NCBI RefSeq assembly: GCF_024722015.1
Contig: NZ_JANQBD010000008.1
Span: 124,001-188,000 of the forward strand
DNA: 64,000 nt
Source: Paenibacillus radicis (ex Xue et al. 2023)
Lineage (GTDB): Bacteria > Bacillota > Bacilli > Paenibacillales > NBRC-103111
Direction of reading: 5' to 3'
Shown: piece by piece, positions 61,059 through 64,000 of the stretch
Layout of the letters: every line of letters starts with the position of its first letter
Numbering within the stretch: the first letter of the stretch is position 1
Position numbers and translations under genes: made by a program
The notes under the pieces: generated by a model
Told to the model about the DNA's origin: nothing
The model's database searches: none
What the model saw: the letters and a program-made list of their open reading frames with translations, nothing else

Positions 61059-61613
61059 ATGCTTATAAGAAAATGGCCCATAGCCATTATTACCTTGTTC
61101 TCCCTGCTGTTGATCCTCGCAGCTTGCGGGAATAAGGAGACAGCTCTGACAGCACAGGCAGGACAAACTACACTGAACAAAGGATCTGCTGCCCCGATGT
61201 TCGACCTCAAAGATCTGGATGGTAACAAGGTCACATTGGCCAGTCTTGCCGGTGAAAAGGTATATGTGAAGTACTGGGCCTCCTGGTGTCCGATTTGTTT
61301 GGCCGGGATGGATGAATTAAACACATTAGCCGGTCAAAGCAATGGGTTCAAGGTGATCACGATCGTCAGTCCTAATTTTAAGGGGGAACAATCATCAGAA
61401 GATTTTGTACAGTGGTTTAAGGCGCTTCAGGCTGATCATACAGGTAATAACATAAAAGTATTGTTAGATGAAAATGGAACCTTCGCCCAGAAATTCGGAA
61501 TAAGAGGATATCCTACCTCGCTTTACATCGGCTCTGATGGCGTTTTGGTTAATTCTGTGCCAGGCCACAATCCCAATGATGTCATAAAAGATACATTTAA
61601 AGTGATTTCTTAA
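61059..61613 (+). CDS. TlpA/ResA-type thioredoxin lipoprotein
   Basis: 184 residues from MLIRKWP, preceded by AAAAGGAGG. Lipobox LILAAC, then a TlpA-like domain: APMFDLKDLDGNKVTLASL, redox site WASWCPICLAGMDEL (CxxC) and the cis-Pro loop GIRGYPTSLYIG. Anchored outside, it should take electrons from the CcdA-like protein and hand them to the MsrA-MsrB fusion encoded next. Same arrangement as the ccdA-etrx-msrAB clusters of streptococci. Confidence 0.9.
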   Translation: MLIRKWPIAIITLFSLLLILAACGNKETALTAQAGQTTLNKGSAAPMFDLKDLDGNKVTLASLAGEKVYVKYWASWCPICLAGMDELNTLAGQSNGFKVITIVSPNFKGEQSSEDFVQWFKALQADHTGNNIKVLLDENGTFAQKFGIRGYPTSLYIGSDGVLVNSVPGHNPNDVIKDTFKVIS

Positions 61614-61642
61614 GTATTACTAACCGAGAGGAAGGGAATGAC

Positions 61643-62758
61643 TTGAAGCGACTTTTATATGCAGGTTCCTTGCTATTTTTTCTGCTTGTTATAGCCTATA
61701 GCGGTCAAAATGGGATCGTTAACAAAAGCAACCTGACAACAGCTGCTGGCGCGGGACACACGACTACGAGATCCGAAAACCCAAATGACAAGGTAGATTA
61801 CTCACACAGCAACTTGCAAACGATCTATTTGGCGGGGGGCTGCTTCTGGGGGATCGAAGCCTACATTTCGCGGATTTATGGTGTACAGGATGTAACCTCC
61901 GGATATGCTAACGGGACAGGAGTGAACCCAACCTATGAAGATGTAGTTCGCGGAGACCGGGGGTTTGCCGAAACCGTTGAGGTGAAATACGACCCGGAAC
62001 GCATCCAACTGACCGACCTGTTGACCGATTTCTTTAAAGTGATCAACCCAACTAGTGTGAACAAACAAGGAAATGATGAAGGTATCAATTACCGGACAGG
62101 CATTTATTATGTAAATGGCAACGATGCCTCCGTTATTAATGCAGTGGTGGCCAATCAACAGAAAAAATATACAAAAAAGATCGTCACCGAAGTGCTGCCG
62201 TTAACGAATTACTATCTGGCTGAGGAATACCACCAGGATTATTTGAAAAAAAATCCGGATGGGTACTGCCATGTCGATCTCACGATACTGGATCAGCCAA
62301 CAAAAGTTGACCCTGCCCTGTATTCCCGACCGACTGACCAGGTACTGAAAACGAAATTAACGGATATCCAATACAAAGTGGCAGTCCTTCAAGATACGGA
62401 AACTGCCTATTCCAATGAATACTGGGATACGTTCAATCCAGGCATCTACGTCGATGTCACAACAGGCGAACCGCTTTTCTCCAGCCGCGATAAATATGAT
62501 GCCGGCTGCGGGTGGCCTAGTTTCACGAAGCCAATCGATCCGGCTGTAGTGACGTACAAGAAAGATACCAGCTATAATATGATCCGTACGGAGGTCAGGA
62601 GCCGTGTAGGTGATATTCATCTGGGCCATGTGTTCGATGACGGACCTGCAGATTCGACTGGTAAAAGATTTTGCATTAACAGTGCTTCCATCCGATTTGT
62701 TCCGTTAAACGATATGCAGCGGGAAGGCTACGGATATTTACAATCAGCGGTCAAATAA
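61643..62758 (+). CDS. msrAB: Membrane-anchored MsrA-MsrB methionine sulfoxide reductase
   Basis: 371 residues, TTG start after GAGGAAGGG. Helix 4-22 anchors or exports it. MsrA domain (about 52-200): YLAGGCFWGIEAY with the catalytic Cys, TGIYYV and AEEYHQDYLKKNP with GYCHVDL resolving Cys. MsrB domain (about 228-360): DAGCGWPSFTKPI, RSRVGDIHLGHVFDDGP and catalytic Cys in RFCINSASIRF; the zinc CxxC pairs are absent. It repairs both sulfoxide epimers of extracytoplasmic proteins. Confidence 0.95.
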   Translation: MKRLLYAGSLLFFLLVIAYSGQNGIVNKSNLTTAAGAGHTTTRSENPNDKVDYSHSNLQTIYLAGGCFWGIEAYISRIYGVQDVTSGYANGTGVNPTYEDVVRGDRGFAETVEVKYDPERIQLTDLLTDFFKVINPTSVNKQGNDEGINYRTGIYYVNGNDASVINAVVANQQKKYTKKIVTEVLPLTNYYLAEEYHQDYLKKNPDGYCHVDLTILDQPTKVDPALYSRPTDQVLKTKLTDIQYKVAVLQDTETAYSNEYWDTFNPGIYVDVTTGEPLFSSRDKYDAGCGWPSFTKPIDPAVVTYKKDTSYNMIRTEVRSRVGDIHLGHVFDDGPADSTGKRFCINSASIRFVPLNDMQREGYGYLQSAVK

Positions 62759-62778
62759 ATGTTAAGGGGCCTAAACCG

Positions 62779-63549
62779 ATGTACACATTACTGATTGTAG
62801 AGGATGAGGAACTGGTCCGGAAGGGAATCAAAAAGTTTGTGCCTTTCGAGGCGTTTAACATTACGAATATCATGGAAGCTGGCAATGGTGAGGAAGGGCT
62901 CACGCTTTTCCTCACCCACCGTCCCGATATCGTGCTGCTGGATATTAATATACCGAGGATGAACGGGTTGGATTTTGCTAGAAAAGTCAAAGAACTGAAG
63001 CCAAATGTCAAGATTGCCGTCATTACCGGATATGACTATTATGATTATGCTGTTACTGCCTTGAAAATCGGTATCGATGACTATGTTCTAAAACCGGTTT
63101 CCAAAAATGACGTGTATGAAGTGCTGAAGAAATTAGTGGAAAAGCTCCAGGGCGAGCTGCAGCAATCAGAGCTGCAGCATCTTTTTAGCGAATATAAAAC
63201 TGCGCTGCAAGTAACGGACGAATCTGGCAATAAGGCATCCATAGCACAAATCATTGAGGAAAACATAGCCAATCCGGATTTCTCGCTGGCCATTCTTGCG
63301 AGTCAGAAAGGGTTTAGTTCAGGGTACATGAGTGTCTTGTTTAAAAGATTGTTCAATGTGTCGTTCCAGGACTACTTGTTGGCTGCCCGTTTGGAGCGCT
63401 CAAAGCTTCAGCTCCTGATGTCCGACTTGAAAGTATATGAAATCTCATCGGCCGTAGGCTTCGACAATCCGAATTATTTCAGCGCCGCTTTCAAGAAGAA
63501 ATTCGGGCTCTCCCCCCTGCAATACAGAGAAAGGACCAAACACTCGTGA
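62779..63549 (+). CDS. AraC-type response regulator (YesN-like)
   Basis: 256 residues. Receiver: LLIVEDEELVRKGIKKFVPF, phospho-acceptor in IVLLDINIPRMNGL, AVITGYDYY and the Lys in DDYVLKPVS. A coiled linker leads to the AraC HTH: SLAILASQKGFSSGYMSVLF and KVYEISSAVGFDNPNYFSAA. Starts 20 bp after msrAB and overlaps the kinase gene by 4 bp, so it is probably in the same operon. In most cases YesN partners regulate carbohydrate uptake; linkage to Msr suggests oxidant or cell-envelope stress here. Confidence 0.93.
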   Translation: MYTLLIVEDEELVRKGIKKFVPFEAFNITNIMEAGNGEEGLTLFLTHRPDIVLLDINIPRMNGLDFARKVKELKPNVKIAVITGYDYYDYAVTALKIGIDDYVLKPVSKNDVYEVLKKLVEKLQGELQQSELQHLFSEYKTALQVTDESGNKASIAQIIEENIANPDFSLAILASQKGFSSGYMSVLFKRLFNVSFQDYLLAARLERSKLQLLMSDLKVYEISSAVGFDNPNYFSAAFKKKFGLSPLQYRERTKHS

Positions 63550-64000
63550 AACGATTTACCCACTCCCTCCAATCTAGGATTTCATGGATCTATATGCTGA
63601 TCAGCTTTGTAATGATCGGAATCATCGGCGCTGTCCTGTATGTCGGGATTTCCCGAGTGGTGCTAGAGGATTCGATCCAATCATCCAATATGGCGATATC
63701 AAAAAGCGGGACGTTAGTTGAAATGTATATTGATCGGCTGAAAGTTCTAACCACCCTGCTTGCCCGTAATCCCCAGACGATCCAAACCCTCTCCTCTCCA
63801 ACGAAGGCCGGTGAGAAAGACGAGCTGCAATTTATCAATAATGTGCTGCTGTCCGATCCCTATATTAAATCCGTTGTGGTCATCGGCAAAGATGGATATG
63901 TGCTTTCCAATGAGAAGGAACTGAACATGAGGCGTTCTTCCAAAATGATGGATGAGCCTTGGTATGTGGCAGCGATCAATAGTACCAACCCGGTGTTGAC
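63546..64000 (+). CDS. Sensor histidine kinase, YesM-like (N-terminal part)
   Basis: Starts at GTG 63546 inside the regulator's stop (GTGA) and runs off the right edge. The 151 visible residues show one membrane helix (about 15-38, YMLISFVMIGIIGAVLYV) and the start of an extracellular dCache-like sensor (VEMYIDRLKVLTTLL, KSVVVIGKDGYVLSN). The kinase core is outside the window. Cognate to the YesN-type regulator. Confidence 0.88.
   Translation, partial: MKRFTHSLQSRISWIYMLISFVMIGIIGAVLYVGISRVVLEDSIQSSNMAISKSGTLVEMYIDRLKVLTTLLARNPQTIQTLSSPTKAGEKDELQFINNVLLSDPYIKSVVVIGKDGYVLSNEKELNMRRSSKMMDEPWYVAAINSTNPVL

Overview
The window looks like chromosome of a spore-forming member of the Bacillales, most likely Paenibacillus or a close relative. 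Evidence: strong Shine-Dalgarno sites, lipoproteins next to LplB/YtcP-type sugar ABC permeases, YesN-type AraC regulators, a YjcZ-type small sporulation protein, and many small Gram-positive accessory families (DinB, DUF1801, MmcQ/YjbR, PadR+DUF1048). I see no rRNA, tRNA, CRISPR array, phage module or replication origin.

Layout. 0-6 kb: gene ends, a beta-helix protein, a Rieske protein with a large C-terminal domain and a broken EamA permease. 6.2-12.6 kb: a respiratory block with a lipoprotein c-cytochrome, a NarL-type two-component pair, a membrane-anchored c-cytochrome, a two-subunit cytochrome bd-like enzyme whose subunit I carries its own heme c domain, and a Sco protein. 12.8-36 kb: an archipelago of short accessory genes (racemase, two DHFR-like proteins, SMR pump, two ArsR/SRPBCC pairs, SDRs, MerR, GNATs, TetR, peroxiredoxin, NUDIX, DinB). 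It is heavily decayed: frameshifted AraC and CPBP genes, a DoxX::ArsR fusion, a TetR tail fused to an IS110 leader, an internal IS110 scrap, and one apparently intact IS110-family element (32.4-33.8 kb). Small dispersed repeats are concentrated here.

36.5-38 kb: an EmrB-type drug exporter. 38.3-42.5 kb: an LplA/B/C-type sugar ABC operon bracketed by 22-bp inverted repeats and followed upstream by a dead GH43 beta-xylosidase gene. 43-43.6 kb: PadR/DUF1048. 43.8-52.7 kb: a divergent carbohydrate locus with binding lipoprotein, membrane-bound AraC regulator, two permeases and two paralogous beta-propeller proteins at its outer ends. 52.9-60 kb: an oxalate-decarboxylase-like bicupin, AbrB permease + MBL hydrolase with a divergent TetR, a YjcZ peptide, and a TetR/SDR pair sharing an operator. 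60.3-64 kb: CcdA-like, TlpA-like and MsrA-MsrB genes for extracytoplasmic methionine sulfoxide repair, followed by a YesN/YesM-type two-component system that runs off the window.

Themes worth attention are the bd/heme-c respiratory block, the IS110 element with structured flanks, the chimeric genes left by deletions, three dispersed small-repeat families, the inverted repeats around the ABC operon and the mirrored propeller proteins. All functional statements are from sequence reading and family knowledge; no database search was run.
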